Positions 47,345 through 59,272 of a DNA stretch of 64,000 bases are shown in pieces; within the stretch, counting starts at the first letter, position 1; every line of letters starts with the position of its first letter. The stretch spans positions 600,001 through 664,000 of the forward strand of contig NC_006694.1 in NCBI RefSeq assembly GCF_000091045.1, in the 5' to 3' direction. The translations under genes were made by a program, and so were the position numbers. The notes beneath the pieces were generated by a model. That model saw only the letters and a list, made by a program, of their open reading frames with translations, was not told the origin of the DNA and did no database searches. The stretch is from Cryptococcus deneoformans JEC21. Taxonomy: Eukaryota; Basidiomycota; Tremellomycetes; Tremellales; Cryptococcaceae.

Positions 47345-50020
47345 TTAATTCTTGGAATTCCTCGCCTTCTTGCCTGACCCTATACGATGTTCAGTATACA
47401 GTTACACATATGAATCAGAGGAAACAGCTCACCTTGCGCACTTCTTTCCTCGTCCCATGACCTCTTACCACCTTTGACAGATTTTGACGGCGTCAAAGCA
47501 CCGTTAGTCGCAGAGACGGCAGCTTCAGGGTTGCCACGAGACTCGACTACATCCTGTTTAGCACCTTTCTTGCCATTCGCCAGTTTCGGGATAGTGATAC
47601 CCAAAGCTGGTTTAAACGGCTCATCTGGTCCAGCATCTGCTTCTAGGGCGCATTCCGGGCAGAACCATTCACCCTCGGGTACTGCAGAAAGCGGTGGGCT
47701 GAGACATCCGATATGGTAAGGCTGATCGCACTGTAGCCAGTTATTAGTACCGAACATCGGCTTGAGATCAAATTTTAACACACTCTTTCACATTCCAATG
47801 GAGCATCCTGTTCATGATCTGTATTGCAGACCAAACATAAAGATGCCGAATTAATGTGTAGCGGATACCGGTCCAGGTCTGAAAGCGCTGAATTGGGTCG
47901 GGCGAGGAAAAGAGTGAAGAACGCGCCGCCGACAACGCTGATACAGGAAATACAAATGTCAATAATTTTCTCCTATTGAACGTTGAGACAGCATACTCGA
48001 TCATGTCAACGCCAGACAGAGGAATAATCTTCTGCGGCTTGGTCGCGCTCTTGGCACTATCAGATCCCAGTCCAAGTTCTGCAGGGAGCGATAAGCAAGT
48101 TTCAAATCTGTGAATCTCCACAAGACATACCTCCATACAACTGAAGTGACAATGATAATTAGCATAAAGCCACCACTGTTAGATCACACTTACCACACCT
48201 TGCCCAAAGCCTACAGTCATGACACCACCCTCGGGATCAGGCGTTGTGATGAAGTGCGTACAGCCTCCCGACGATGTCTTGATCACTTTGCAAGCCATCA
48301 CTGAGATATAATTAGATGATATCAAAAAAAAAATCGAGGTACAGGCTCACCATCTTGAATATGCCTGACATTGGGAGGAATGTACCATTAGCAAAAGTCC
48401 CCAGGTATATATAGCAGCATAACTTTTCTTACTTGAAACGAGTATAAGGCTGCCCAGTCGATCCTGTCAAGGCAAATATAAGCCTCTCCATCGAGCTCCA
48501 GATTAAAGACTCACCATCGCCAGAGAGCTTCCATTTACCAGCAATAAGAATCATATTCTGCCGGTCCACAACCGTGGAACCTAGATGAACAGTGAATGAT
48601 TTTCATTCCGATCAACGGCGAGCTTACTGGTAGGACCACAGGCTATGGACCGCGCTCTGGTCAGCTCATTGTTACCCGCAAACTGTAGAGAGTCTGTTAG
48701 CTACTGGGGTCACAGACCACAATTATTCCAACGTACTGATGGGACAATTGTAGGTAGCAGCCTTACGCGGACAGCGTTAGTTTGGGCGAAATAAAAACAA
48801 CTTTGTCTTACCGGTCTTTTTGGTCTTGGAGACCCAGCCTGGAGTAGCCAGCAAAGCCCCAGGAATAGACGTATCCATTATCATCCAATGCTAACGAATG
48901 TTGATTGCCGGAAGCAATTTCTGTTATTTTGACGTTCTCAAGCCCTTGGACAAGCCCTTGCGAAAGCTTGTCAGTATAGATACGAGTTTTCAAGCATCGA
49001 AATAAATTACGTGGAGGAACCTCGATGTCATATGCTATCTTTCCGGCTTTCACGAGACGTTCGCCTGTTTTGCCGTTTCCGAGCTGACCAAATTCACTTG
49101 AACCAGAAGCGTAAACCTGACCGGTGAAGGTAAGAAAAAGTGAAAATGTGTGCCCAGCAGTGACCTGGACGACCTTGGCTTCGGGGTCCCTAACCCACGG
49201 TCCGGCGACTTTGGTCAGTTTCTCCACGACCATGGCAACGGGCTGTAAGGAGGTCTTAGCTCGCATTTCTTCCCTGTTAGTTAAGTGTCGCTCACCACGC
49301 CAATTTGTCCAACAACATTGTTACCACAACCCCATACATCTCCGTTACTGTCCACCAAAAGGAAATGACTCCTTCCAGCAGCCCCATTAACCCATTTAGT
49401 TCCCTTTGGTGATCCAACTGACGAAGGAGATATCTTCAAAGGTGTGTTTTCAGAGATGACCCCATTGGATTGGACCATAGCTGGAGGGCGACCAAAGAGA
49501 TAGGCTGCGCCATGGACTGGTAGAAAGGATACCATTAGCTTCTTGAAAAAGCATTAAGGATAGATACACTCACTATCTAATATAATGGCATAGTTGGCCG
49601 ACGGACCAGTGATAATTTTACTCGCTTTGACATTACATAGAGACCTCAGAATATGGGGTTCCATCAGATCCGTAGGCCTGAAGGTACGTCAATTGTTTTT
49701 GAAATCATCACGATTCGCTCACTTACACTTTTCCAGAAGATCGTTCCTTGCGACCATTCGTAGCCCTTATCTGAAAATCAGTGAAGGCTCAATATGATAT
49801 TTGGTTACGACCCACCAGTCAGTTCCTCCGCAAATCAACACTAGACATTGTTGTTAGCCATTTTGTATCCATAGATTACATGTCTTTCCTTTCTGCTTGG
49901 AACCAAACAACATGCGTTACTTTTTCGCGTTGTTCAGCGCATTCGCGCCACACCACCGATCTAGACTGTCGATGACCTACCTCGGCCCCAATTACTCCCT
50001 TCAACAGATTCGTTGGCCAT
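47345..50020 (-). CDS. RCC1-repeat protein fused to a C-terminal PHD finger
   Basis: Reading starts at the ATG at 50020 ([13 protein letters not shown]), then across an intron [22 protein letters not shown]1 blades are marked by [36 protein letters not shown] with [28 protein letters not shown] with GYSRLG, and [20 protein letters not shown] with YGELGLGSD and [18 protein letters not shown]. At least a dozen short exons are needed. The exon after the last blade encodes a PHD finger: CLVC, then CERC across an intron, DQPYHIGC and EGEWFCPEC, giving the Cys4-His-Cys3 set. A basic tail ends [14 protein letters not shown]1 propellers bind chromatin or act as GEFs; PHD fingers read histone H3 tails, so a nuclear chromatin role is inferred. 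The middle exons at 48300-48800 are partly unresolved. Confidence 0.82.
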
Positions 50021-50375
50021 CGCGATAGTTGAGAAGAATGTCGATATTTTGATACAGCAGATGCACCGATGAGCGTTTTCAGGAGGGACTTAATGTGGAA
50101 TGACCTGGCAAGAGAGAAAAAAAAGACGAATAGAACACCAACCACGGGACAAGAGCGGTCCGAGCACTTCATTGACAGGCCAGGAACAGGAGAACGCGTA
50201 TTCTTCCCTTTAAAATTAAATAAATTGTTTTTATGGAGTCCTATGTCAGGCACAGATGATGTCATTGTAACAAAACCACTCTCCACCTCGCTCCCGACAA
50301 TACTTGCGCTACACGTCAAAACGAGAACACTTTTCCATTACATCTGAATTACCCAAATACCCCTAAACCATCAAC
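50021..50375. promoter_or_regulatory. Divergent promoter, RCC1-PHD / short NAD kinase
   Basis: Only 355 bases separate the two start codons, so the genes very likely share promoter sequence. An A-rich tract (GAGAAAAAAAAGACG near 50115) is the most obvious feature. No further gene is seen. Confidence 0.45.
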
Positions 50376-52287
50376 ATGTCTCCCATCAGCTCTGATAAGG
50401 CCTCTGAATCTTTCCGCCCCATGCGAGAGCAAGCTTCTTCGGTTGCGCCCACCACTTCATCCCCACACCCCGACAAAATCTCACAGTGTTTCGTCCACTC
50501 TCTGTTCAAAAAGAGATGCCTAGCTGCCTTACTTTCAAATGAATCTCAGTCAGAAAAAACTCCTGAAAACCAGACTCCGTATTATGAAGATGAAGACGAA
50601 GAGGATGAAAGTTTGACCAAGCAGCTGGCAGAGACTGCCCAAAGCGTAAGAGAGATGAATAAGGAACTTGGTGAGTTTTGTAATATCAGCAAACTGATTT
50701 TTTGCCGCTGAACCTAACTATATATTAGGCAGAAGGATTGTGCGCTCTCGAATACAGCATGTTTTGATCGTCACTAAAGTGAACGACAATCAACTTGTCT
50801 CTCTTACAAGGGAGCTTACTCTCCATCTCATGCAAAAGAGCCCTTCGATACCCAGAGGAACCAACAATCGTTATGGTACAGCATCACTTGGGAGAGGCAT
50901 GGTGGTCTATGTAGACTCTGAGTTTGAGGCTTCGAAGGCGTTCGATGTCCCCGGCTTGCAGCGAGACCATCCAGAACTCTTTGAGCCAATGATTAGCAAT
51001 CGCTCCTCGTCCTCTCTCTCGTCCATGAACACTCCAAACGAGTCTTCGACAGACGAGGGGCCAGTCACCTCTGGGTCGTCGACCCCAGTTGGTGAGGGGC
51101 AACTGAGGTACTGGACATACAAGCTTTGTTCCAACTCTCCTCACTTATTTGACCTTGTCATAACAGTAGGTTATAATATACAACGTAAGTTAAGGGTGCT
51201 GAGTCTGTATTTGTCAGCTCGGAGGTGATGGAACAGTGTTATATACCTCTTGGCTTTTGTGAGTCATAAAAATATTAAACCAATCAATATTAACTCTCTG
51301 AAGTCAACGAATTGTTCCTCCTGTCCTTCCCTTTGCCCTTGGCTCCCTCGGCTTCTTGACCAAATTTGATTTCAAGGACTACAAAGAGATAATCGACAAG
51401 GTTATTCGTGATGGAATACGAGTCAGCCTTCGCATGCGCTTTTGCTGTACAGTATATCGCACGAGCACTCCTGGCGATATCGATGGCCCCAAGGCCAAAA
51501 AGCGTCGAATCATCAAGGACGGCAGTGCCACTGCCCTTAAGAAAAGGGTTCATAAGAGTGGCTGGGAGAGTTTGGAAGATGAAGAAATGGACTCGCATTT
51601 GTCGGATGCTGGGAGTGAAGAAGATGTAATCATGCGTCATTCAACGAAGCCCGAAGAACAGTTTGAAGTCCTCAATGAGCTAGTAGTGGATAGAGGTCCT
51701 AATTCATCCATGAGCTCCTTGGAGCTATTTGGTAAGCCATTTCATTAGCTTTCGAAGCCTCCCATTTCTTCACTAATGTGCATTTTCAGGTGACGACTAT
51801 CACTTGACAACTGTACAAGCAGACGGGCTCACGGTTTCAACACCCACTGGTTCTACGGCCTACTCCTTATCAGCCGGTGGATCACTCACTTCCCCTCAAA
51901 CATCTAACATCCTCATAACTCCAATCTGCCCTCACACGCTTTCCTTCAGACCTGTCGTCTTGGAGGATAGTATCGATATTCGGGTTTGTGTGCCCTTCGA
52001 CTCGAGGACCACGGCTTGGACCAGCTTTGACGGAAGGAGTCGCCTGGAGTTGAAGCGTGGGTTCTCACATGATAGCTAAACGAGAGGTGGCGCTGACATC
52101 AGTTGGATGTGTCACAGAGGGAGATCATATTAAAGTTACAGCTTCGAAATACCCGTTCCCAATTATATTATATGCCGACAAATCCTTCCCAGACTGGGCT
52201 TCTTCGCTCTCACGGAAGTTGCGATGGAACGAAAGGGAGAGACAGAAGCCATATGTGCTTGTGGAAGAAGCCCGTCAGCAGAAATAA
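50376..52287 (+). CDS. NAD kinase, short paralogue
   Basis: The ATG at 50376 gives [20 protein letters not shown]. After about 75 residues the shared block [20 protein letters not shown] begins. Kinase motifs are intact: [83 protein letters not shown] and [10 protein letters not shown], then [14 protein letters not shown]. Five introns interrupt it at the same places and phases as in the long paralogue: after KELG, before and after the GGDGT exon, after LFG, and after ELK. The product is about 550 residues and lacks the acidic and His-rich tail, ending LVEEARQQK. It should make NADP from NAD and ATP. The start lacks an obvious mitochondrial presequence. Confidence 0.93.
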
Positions 52288-52937
52288 GATTGGCAATTCA
52301 TGATCCTGTTATATTGCAATATATGTATGATATGTACGATATGTATGATGTGCGCGATAAAACATTACAGAGTTTGCTACTGTTTGGCACTGCTGTTCTT
52401 TCCAATATAATCTTTGATTCTGGAGATATTCTCATGTAAGTTTATAGCTTGAATCTACTGTGTTTAGGGACCAATTTGTCTTGAACAAGAAGAGCTTTGT
52501 GTTTCAAGTTTGTAATTTTCCAAGCTAGTGACCGAAACGTGTTAGATGAGTGAGACCACAAAAGAGAGTCATTGTGACCAATGTGGATGTTCCCCATGGC
52601 ATGACGGACAAAGGATTAAACTAATTATGAGGCTTGAAAGGCACTCTTAATTCCACCTCCGCCTCCGCCTGCCCTTCGGCCTTCGTCTATTAAAGAACAC
52701 TACTCTTCCTTCGTCCTTTCTCCGCCTTCCGTTCCATCTACGAAATTTACTCATGGGAATTCAGACAGCTGCAGGAATTGTGAAATGCAACCGTGCAAGG
52801 AACATTAATTGGTAACTGCAGACGGCGAGCGCAAGAATGATTTGTATGATACAAGGGGGTCAGCTTGAATAAGCAATGATACATTTTACATTCAACATAT
52901 CTAGGTGTCTATAGTCATCTATCTTGTTTTCTTCTAG
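52288..52937. other. Convergent 3' region with short direct repeats
   Basis: About 650 bases between the NAD kinase and old yellow enzyme stop codons. It begins with a tandem TATGTATGA-like repeat (see separate entry). The middle is rich in TCCGCC/CTTCGTC words with no frame of note. No RNA gene is recognised. Confidence 0.35.
52319..52351 (+). repeat. Imperfect 9-base tandem repeat in NAD kinase 3' region
   Basis: Three to four copies of TATGTATGA / TATGTACGA follow the stop codon of the short NAD kinase by about 35 bases. TGTA-rich 3' sequence could attract PUF proteins, but the repeat may equally be a simple microsatellite. Confidence 0.5.
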
Positions 52938-54469
52938 TTAAGCCTTAGTGGTGCCCTCTTTGGGGGCGGCCTCATCCTGAGCAAGAGCCTCAGTCTCCGG
53001 CTTGTAGTCCTTGTAGCTGTTAGGTAGATGAATTAGTTTCTGATTCAGTGCTCCTAGTAAACAAACAGACTTACTCATTGTAGCCTACAGACGACTGAGA
53101 GTAAAAGGTGGTACGGTCATACTTGTGAAGAGGCCAGCCGTTTCGTACGCGGTTAGGCAAATCGGGGTTGGCTACATTTGTCATTAGTCATTTACCTCAT
53201 TAGTGCGTATGTGCAACGGAAGGACTTACAGATGAAGTATCGTCCGAAAGCGATAAGATCTTCAGGATATTTCTCGGCATGCTCAAAAGCAGTATCGGGC
53301 ATGTATCCGCCAGCAGGGATAAACCTGACACTCTTCCCCTTGTTGAGAATGACTTCCCTGATGGGGTTCAGATTGTCCTGGATGTACCACTCGTTCTCGG
53401 GGGTCAAGATACCCCTACCCTCGACCGCGTGAATGAAGGCAAGCTCAGGCTGAGCCTCAACGATTGCCTGAGCCCAGGGGACAAAAGTGGCGAGAGGGTC
53501 CTCCATACGCATGCTTTGGAATTCGGAGAAGGGAGACATTCGGATACCGACGCGCTTGGGACCAATGGCGTCGCAGACGGCGTTAAGAACACGAAGGGGG
53601 AATCGCATTCGGTTCTCGAGGGAGCCACCGTATTGGTCGGTACGGTCGTTGGAGTTGGTTTGAAGCTGAAGAGAGGCCCATTAGTATTTTACAAGGCTTA
53701 ATTGTAGCAGTAGTAACTAAACGTACGAACTGATCGATGAAGTAACCATTCGCACCGTGGATCTCAACGCCGTCAAAGCCGGCCTCAATAGCGTTCTTGG
53801 AAGCTTGGATGTAATGACCAATGAATCGGTCCATGTCGGCCTCGGTAACCGGAGTTAAGGGCTTCCTCTGGCCTTCGGGTTCGGGAGCAGCGATGTAAGA
53901 GGGACTGTCATCACGGATAGTGCCAACAGAGTAGATGACAGGGATAACGTTGGGGTCGGCGACACGGCTATATAATCCAGTCAATCATCTACATCTGGCT
54001 TACTTGACTTGAGGAGAACCAACCCAAGGACCCAAAGTTGACAGAAGATCCTACCGCCCTTAGAGTGCACACCAGAGGTGATCTTCTTCCAGACAGCGAT
54101 CTGCTCTGGGGTGTAAATACCTTGTATGATCGTACGGATTCAGTCGCAGGATTATTACGTATATGAAAAATGCTTACCAGGAACGTTCTCGTAACCCCTC
54201 AACTCCTCAGCAATGAAAGTACCTTCAGAGACGATCAAGCCGCCATCTGCCCATATAGTCAGTAATCGTCCTATAACCTATAACAACTACCAGTGTCGAG
54301 ACTCACCAGAAGCTCGTTGACTATAATAGGTTTCAGCCCATTCGGAAGGGATCGCTGTCTTGGTCTCAGCCCTCAATCGAGTGAGAGGCGCCATGACAAT
54401 TCGGTGCTTAAGTTCATATTCGCCGACCTGGATGGGGGTGAAGAGCTTGGGGGATTGAATGACTGTCAT
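52938..54469 (-). CDS. Old yellow enzyme family, NADPH dehydrogenase
   Basis: The ATG at 54469 gives MTVIQSPKLFTPIQVGEYEL. The TIM-barrel motifs appear in order: HRIVMAPLTRLRAE (FMN-binding Thr), GYENVPGIYTPEQI, FDGVEIHGANGYFIDQFLQT with NSNDRTDQYGGSLENRMRF, PKRVGIRMSPFSEFQ, HAVEGRG and FIPAGGYMP with LIAFGRYFIANPDLPNRVRN. In HGANGYF the His and Asn that orient the substrate and the Tyr proton donor are all present. The enzyme uses FMN and NADPH to reduce activated alkenes such as enones; the natural substrate is not evident. Length is about 400 residues, and the C-terminus ends APKEGTTKA. Several short introns interrupt the gene. It is intact and shows no cluster partners. Confidence 0.92.
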
Positions 54470-55068
54470 GACGTTTGGCGTAGCAGACAGAGATAGTAGT
54501 TTTTTTTCTTTAGGTTTCTATACAGGATGTGGGCTGAACGGTGGCTAGCCCATATTTATAAGTTGGCATCACGATTATAACACTGCGGCCGTGATAGCTC
54601 AGAAAGAAGAAGATTAGTAATCCATAAAGTGGAGGTGCGTGGAGGTGGAGGTCTCCTTTATAAACCGAAAAAAAAAGAAACGAACCATGCTTGGCTTGTT
54701 GGGCTATAAGCGAGAAGCGCTACGTCAGCACGCTGGGTTCATCATCATGCGCGGTGCAGTTCGCTTATCATCGTCTGCTCCCCTCAAATTCTAGGCGCCC
54801 CTTCCCAAAAGGTATAAGTATCAGAAATTTAAAGCTGCCTTTGGTTGTTGAAAAAAAGTGTCCAACGACAGCGACAGCAATGAATAGTCAGTGTGCTTAC
54901 CATCAGCTTGTAGTTGCGACATATTGGCTTGTAGGATTACCCGGAAGGTTCAATGAGAGACATGCATCATGATACATACGTGATTGCTATACGCGGCCTA
55001 TACCTTAATAATTCTATAGATGTTCAAACAACTGCCTTTGTCGGTACCGGCGTTCCATAAAGGCTTTT
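54470..55068. promoter_or_regulatory. Old yellow enzyme promoter and MAN1 3' region
   Basis: About 600 bases. A T-run and then a long A-run (AAAAAAAAAGAAACG near 54670) flank the reductase leader. Short direct words (GGAGGTGCGTGGAGGTGGAGG near 54630) are the only repeat. No further gene is recognised. Confidence 0.35.
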
Positions 55069-56532
55069 TTAAGCCTCAACATAGGCCCTAAACATCTCTA
55101 ATCCCTTAATCGCCTCCCATTCCACTTCTTTGCCAGCTCCCACAAAGATAACATCACCCCTGACAAACTCTGATCGATCATTTCCATTTCTGACAACACC
55201 TTCCCCTTCAGTGATAACACACAAGCTAGGACCTTCCACAGGCCGGTGAGAAGTCTTCATTCCTTTAGAAAGCTCAGTACGCAAAACAGAGAATTCAGCG
55301 ATAGGGGGATCGTAGAGTTTGGTAGTATCATCACCTTTTTGAAATGGGGTGGGTTGGAGTAGTTGCTTGTTGCCTGGAGCAGCTTCGTATGTGAGCATGG
55401 AGACAAGGGTGTCAACGTCTCGGAGCTTGGGGGTAAGACCAGCGCGAACGACATTGTCCGATGTGGCCATACATTCAATGATATCTGGTTTCCGTCAGAT
55501 ATCGATCAGCTTTCCCATGAAAGCATGAAATTACTCACCACCCTCAATGTAGGCGTGAGGCTCATTGGCCCCAAGGAAAGCAGCTTCGCCTCTCTTGAGC
55601 TCCACGACGTTCAACAGGAACACACATAGGACACCAACATCCCCCGGGTACTGATCATTAAGCCTCAAAGCTAAGTCCACAAGACTCTTCTCGTTCTCCT
55701 TTATATCTCGCTTCGCTTGATATCTCTTGATAAGTTTGGAGATAGCTTCTTCAACAAGTTTCTTATCTGCTGACATAAGAGCGGCAAAAATTTGCTTGAG
55801 AATGTCTTTCTGCTCAGCAGTGGCTGGGGATTCTGTGGGCTTGAAAAGGGACGTATCGGGTGGTTGAGATGTAGGTAGGCCGAGAGATGAGGCTAGGGAT
55901 TCGGTAAGAGAAGAGTCGACAAACTCTTGCAGTTCGGGGACGGTCAAAAGGTGCAAGAGGAGCACAGAAAGGGGAAGGAAATTAAGGAAGGCAAGGAAAG
56001 GAGTAAGGGCAATGGCCATCTCGGGCTTGTGGTTAGGGTCTATAGCGCCATCAATGAGCTTGGCGTCCAACATCGAGTAGAAGGGAATGACACACCTTTG
56101 TAGACATCAGGTTTCTCGTCAAAAAGCTTCTTCGCAAGCGGCTTATCAGGGTGAGCCTGTATACTGAGAGCAGTACCTATACTCAGGACCTTGAAGAGGA
56201 AGGGTAAAGAGCCGTCCTTGCAGTCCTCAAACTTGGAAGACACGGAGGAGCCGATAAGCTCTGGATGAGATTTCAGGTGTTCAGAGAGTAAGGTGTTGTC
56301 CGATAACCTGGATGGATTGTTGGGGTGAGTACCCATCCATAACTGATTCGCGTTAGTGCATAGTCGGCAAACTTTTTAAAAAAACGCGTACTTCAGCATA
56401 GGCCTTGTCCTCATCGATGGAAAAGTCTGGGATTGAGGTAGTAGCAAGCTGTGCGGCTAGGGACGCTGAGCCTTTCTTGCCCCAGTCGTATGAATTGATA
56501 CCTGGTGATATTTTGAACACGGAAGGAGACAT
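55069..56532 (-). CDS. MAN1: Phosphomannose isomerase (class I)
   Basis: The ATG at 56532 gives [20 protein letters not shown]. Class I PMI motifs follow: [35 protein letters not shown] with [31 protein letters not shown], and [20 protein letters not shown] with [21 protein letters not shown]. The zinc ligands QAHP, the Glu of KPEMA and the His in EPHAY are present. The C-terminal cupin ends [14 protein letters not shown]. The enzyme interconverts fructose 6-phosphate and mannose 6-phosphate, supplying GDP-mannose for mannoproteins, protein glycosylation, GPI anchors and, in Cryptococcus, the capsule mannan. Length is about 430 residues. In C. neoformans this gene (MAN1) is known to be needed for normal capsule; that is transferred by similarity. 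Confidence 0.94.
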
Positions 56533-57173
56533 TGCGAATGGGATATAGACAGCTGTGGAGGCGAATGAGAATGGATGTGAATATAAAATGGTGTGACAAA
56601 AGACACGTTCTTTGGGGATTTGATCTGCTCTGCCTGCACTGCTGCTGCTGCCTGGTTGTGGATATACCGTGGCTAGAACGCTAAAACTAATAACGCGTCA
56701 AATTCCCAACGAAGTTCGGTTTCCGCAGAGTCGCCCTTGATCAGATCGTCATACTTTCAGGGAGCCGATTAGCGGTAAGCGGGCTTTGCCGCCCCTACCG
56801 CAGATCACGGAGCACATCATGGAAACCCCGGAACAATACGCGCTTATCGTGTGCCACCGTTCCTTGACTTTCGTTGATCCTTTTAATCTTTGTTCTTTGC
56901 GTTCGTTCGGAACAGCAGGAAATATGCATGCACAGACCAAATCGAGAACCAAAAAAATCTACTGAGTACTGGGATCGTGGGGCTAATCCTGCCTCTGCTG
57001 CCTGCGGTTTGTCTGTCTGGCTACATTACGCTTACTGCCTTCTGGATAACCATCAGACATCTTTCACCCACCATTATCAAGCAGCATCAAACGAACATGC
57101 ATTGTATTGTACAACACGCGGAGATCTATCATAGGAAACGCTAAACGATGTGTATTATTATACGGTAATAGGC
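56533..57173. other. MAN1 promoter and CHM7-like 3' region
   Basis: About 640 bases between two leftward genes. I see no RNA gene or repeat. Open frames on the plus strand near 56870-57140 overlap and lack protein character. Confidence 0.3.
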
Positions 57174-58993
57174 CTACTCCGCGACGATTTTCTCCTCTTT
57201 CCTCAAACGCTCAGTCTCAAATCGTTCCTTCTCGGCTTGCTTTCGCGCTTGAGCCTCCTCGTATCTCTGTTGCCAAAGACGTTCCTCGTCTGCAACTGGT
57301 CCTTCTTCCTTCTCCTCCTTCCCAGAAGCTGGAGCGCTAAGCGGAGTTCTGGGAAGCTCTGTCGTCATATCGGGCTTTTTCTCGGCCTCGACAGGAGTCT
57401 TCTTTTCTGTCTTCTCCTGCTCTGCCTCCTTCTCCTCTTCCACCAACGCCTCGAGCTCCTTTGCCAGCTCGTCTTCATCAATTTCCACTCGCTTGCCACC
57501 CATAGCGACTTCCCCGCCGATCCTGACAGCCTGATCAATCTCTTCTTGGTCAGCCATAGCTTCTGCGAGGGCATCGGTGGTTGCAGCAATTCGCTCGGGA
57601 GACAACAAGGGATGAGCAAGGACTTGAGTAAGAGTAGAAGTAGAAGTCTCGTATGCCGCCATGATCTAAAACAAGCCATCAGATAAGATAACGCGTTATA
57701 CATATATGTAAGAAGACTCACCTCGACATCACCCTTGGCCTGGTCAATGCTACGAATTACAGCACGAAGTTGTTCAGAGGATGCCACGCGTTTAGCCAAG
57801 AGGTCTTCAAGATGTTTTTTGGATCTCAGATAAGACAATGCAATATTTTTTTGCTTAGACGCGAGGTATTTCTTGGCTTTTTCATGGGATCTAAAAGGAA
57901 GAAGATCAGCGATCCAACTGAATATGTGATATTGAGGTAAGGAGCTCACTGGGAAATCTGCTCCTCAATGCCTACAATCTGCTTCTCGACTCTGCGCAAT
58001 GCATTAAGAACAGAAACCGCACCACGGTCTGCTTCAGAGATAGGATGGTTTTCTGCTATCTGATCGGCGTCGAGGACCTTGATAACCTAACGAGCAATCA
58101 GCGCCGCATCTAACCAAATAAACTCAACCTACCGATCCATCCGTAACGACCAACTGACAGTCTCTTGACAACCATTTGACTAAAACTTCAGCATCCCGCT
58201 TGCTTAGCCCATGCTTTCCTTTCGGAAGCTCCTTCGCAGTAGGTCCGGTGGGGAAGCACGCTTCTCCATACTCGGCCAAGAAAGTATCCAAATCGTAAAG
58301 GGAGGAGGTGTATGACAAGATTGGGCTCTTGAGCATGTGAGCGGTGAAAGCCGCTGCCGATTGCTGCGAACCATGTATGAGTCGGTATTTCGTTGAAGTG
58401 GATAAAATACTTACTTCAAGAAGTGGCATATGGACATATTCCTTGCCTTGTCCGTACTTGGCCCAGAGCGCTTCTTCTTTCACCACCTTTTCACTGCCAC
58501 CAAACGGGTTCAACTGGGAAAATGCCCACCACAGCGGTCGTCCAACGAAGCGAGATGTAAGTGATGCCGGAACATGGAGGGGAGTCGCAGACGTCATGAA
58601 ATGAGTTAGAGCATGTAATGTTGGTGGAGTGGTCGTTGCAAGCGTTTCCTGGATGGCATACATGAGCGACGCACACAATGGCATACAAGCTGGACTTACG
58701 ACTACACCACCTAGTCCTCTGGGTCTAGATCCTTTCTCATCTTCCAGTCTCCCCAGAACCCCGTTGTCAACTTTGAGCACTAATCTATCCCCCCCTTCAC
58801 CGTTCAGCCAGCCAGTCCTAAGTGTCTCTTCAAGCACACCTGCCCACCATTGCGCGTTGGCGGCGTAACCGGTGGGATTGGCCGTTCGCTGTGCGGATGT
58901 TGATGCGTAGAGAGCTTGTAAACGGGCATGGGAAGGGGGAGGTACTGGTGAAGGATTGACCCTAAGAAAGGGAGGGAGAGTCTGGTCATTCAT
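57174..58993 (-). CDS. CHM7: CHMP7/Chm7-like ESCRT-III (Snf7-domain) protein
   Basis: The ATG at 58993 gives MNDQTLPPFLRVNPSPVPPP. The N-terminal half has the winged-helix-like region typical of CHMP7 (WWAGVLEETLRTGWLNGEGG, FVGRPLWWAFSQLNPFGG, LSKRDAEVLVKWLSRDCQLV). The Snf7 domain follows: VLNALRRVEKQIVGIEEQIS, HEKAKKYLASKQKNIALSYL, RSKKHLEDLLAKRVASSEQL, RAVIRSIDQAKGDVE and IAATTDALAEAMADQEEIDQ. The C-terminus is a charged coiled coil rich in Glu, Lys and Arg, ending ERLRKEEKIVAE. Chm7 acts at the inner nuclear membrane in sealing and pore-complex surveillance. Length is about 490 residues. The N-terminal domain is less conserved, but the combination with a Snf7 domain supports Chm7 rather than Snf7, Vps20 or Vps24. 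Confidence 0.85.
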
Positions 58994-59272
58994 GGTGCTG
59001 TTCTGACGGAGATGAAACGCGGAGGGGATGTAGAGTGGACGGTGAGACCAATAGTTAAGTTGCGTGTGTTGTTTTTTTTGGTGGCGAAAATCAAATCACT
59101 GATTCATCAGACGCGGATGGTGGGGCTCCATGAAGGGTCTCGGGGGACTTGGAGATGGGCTGGGAGACCGCAGCTATCGATACTACTTCGAGTCGACGAG
59201 TGCTTAAAATGGTCTTCTAGTCAATAACAACAAGCATAGAACACCCATTAATTCATCCAATCTCCAGCGTCC
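58994..59272. promoter_or_regulatory. Divergent promoter, CHM7-like / ABC protein
   Basis: 279 bases between start codons of two diverging genes, with a T-run (GTTTTTTTTGG near 59070). It must serve both promoters; nothing else is recognised. Confidence 0.4.

Noticed and set aside
34871..56532. A capsule or wall biosynthetic gene cluster
   Set aside because: CHS5, CPS1 and MAN1 are interrupted by TEL2, NAD kinases, RCC1-PHD and others on both strands. No shared regulator or repeated motif is visible.
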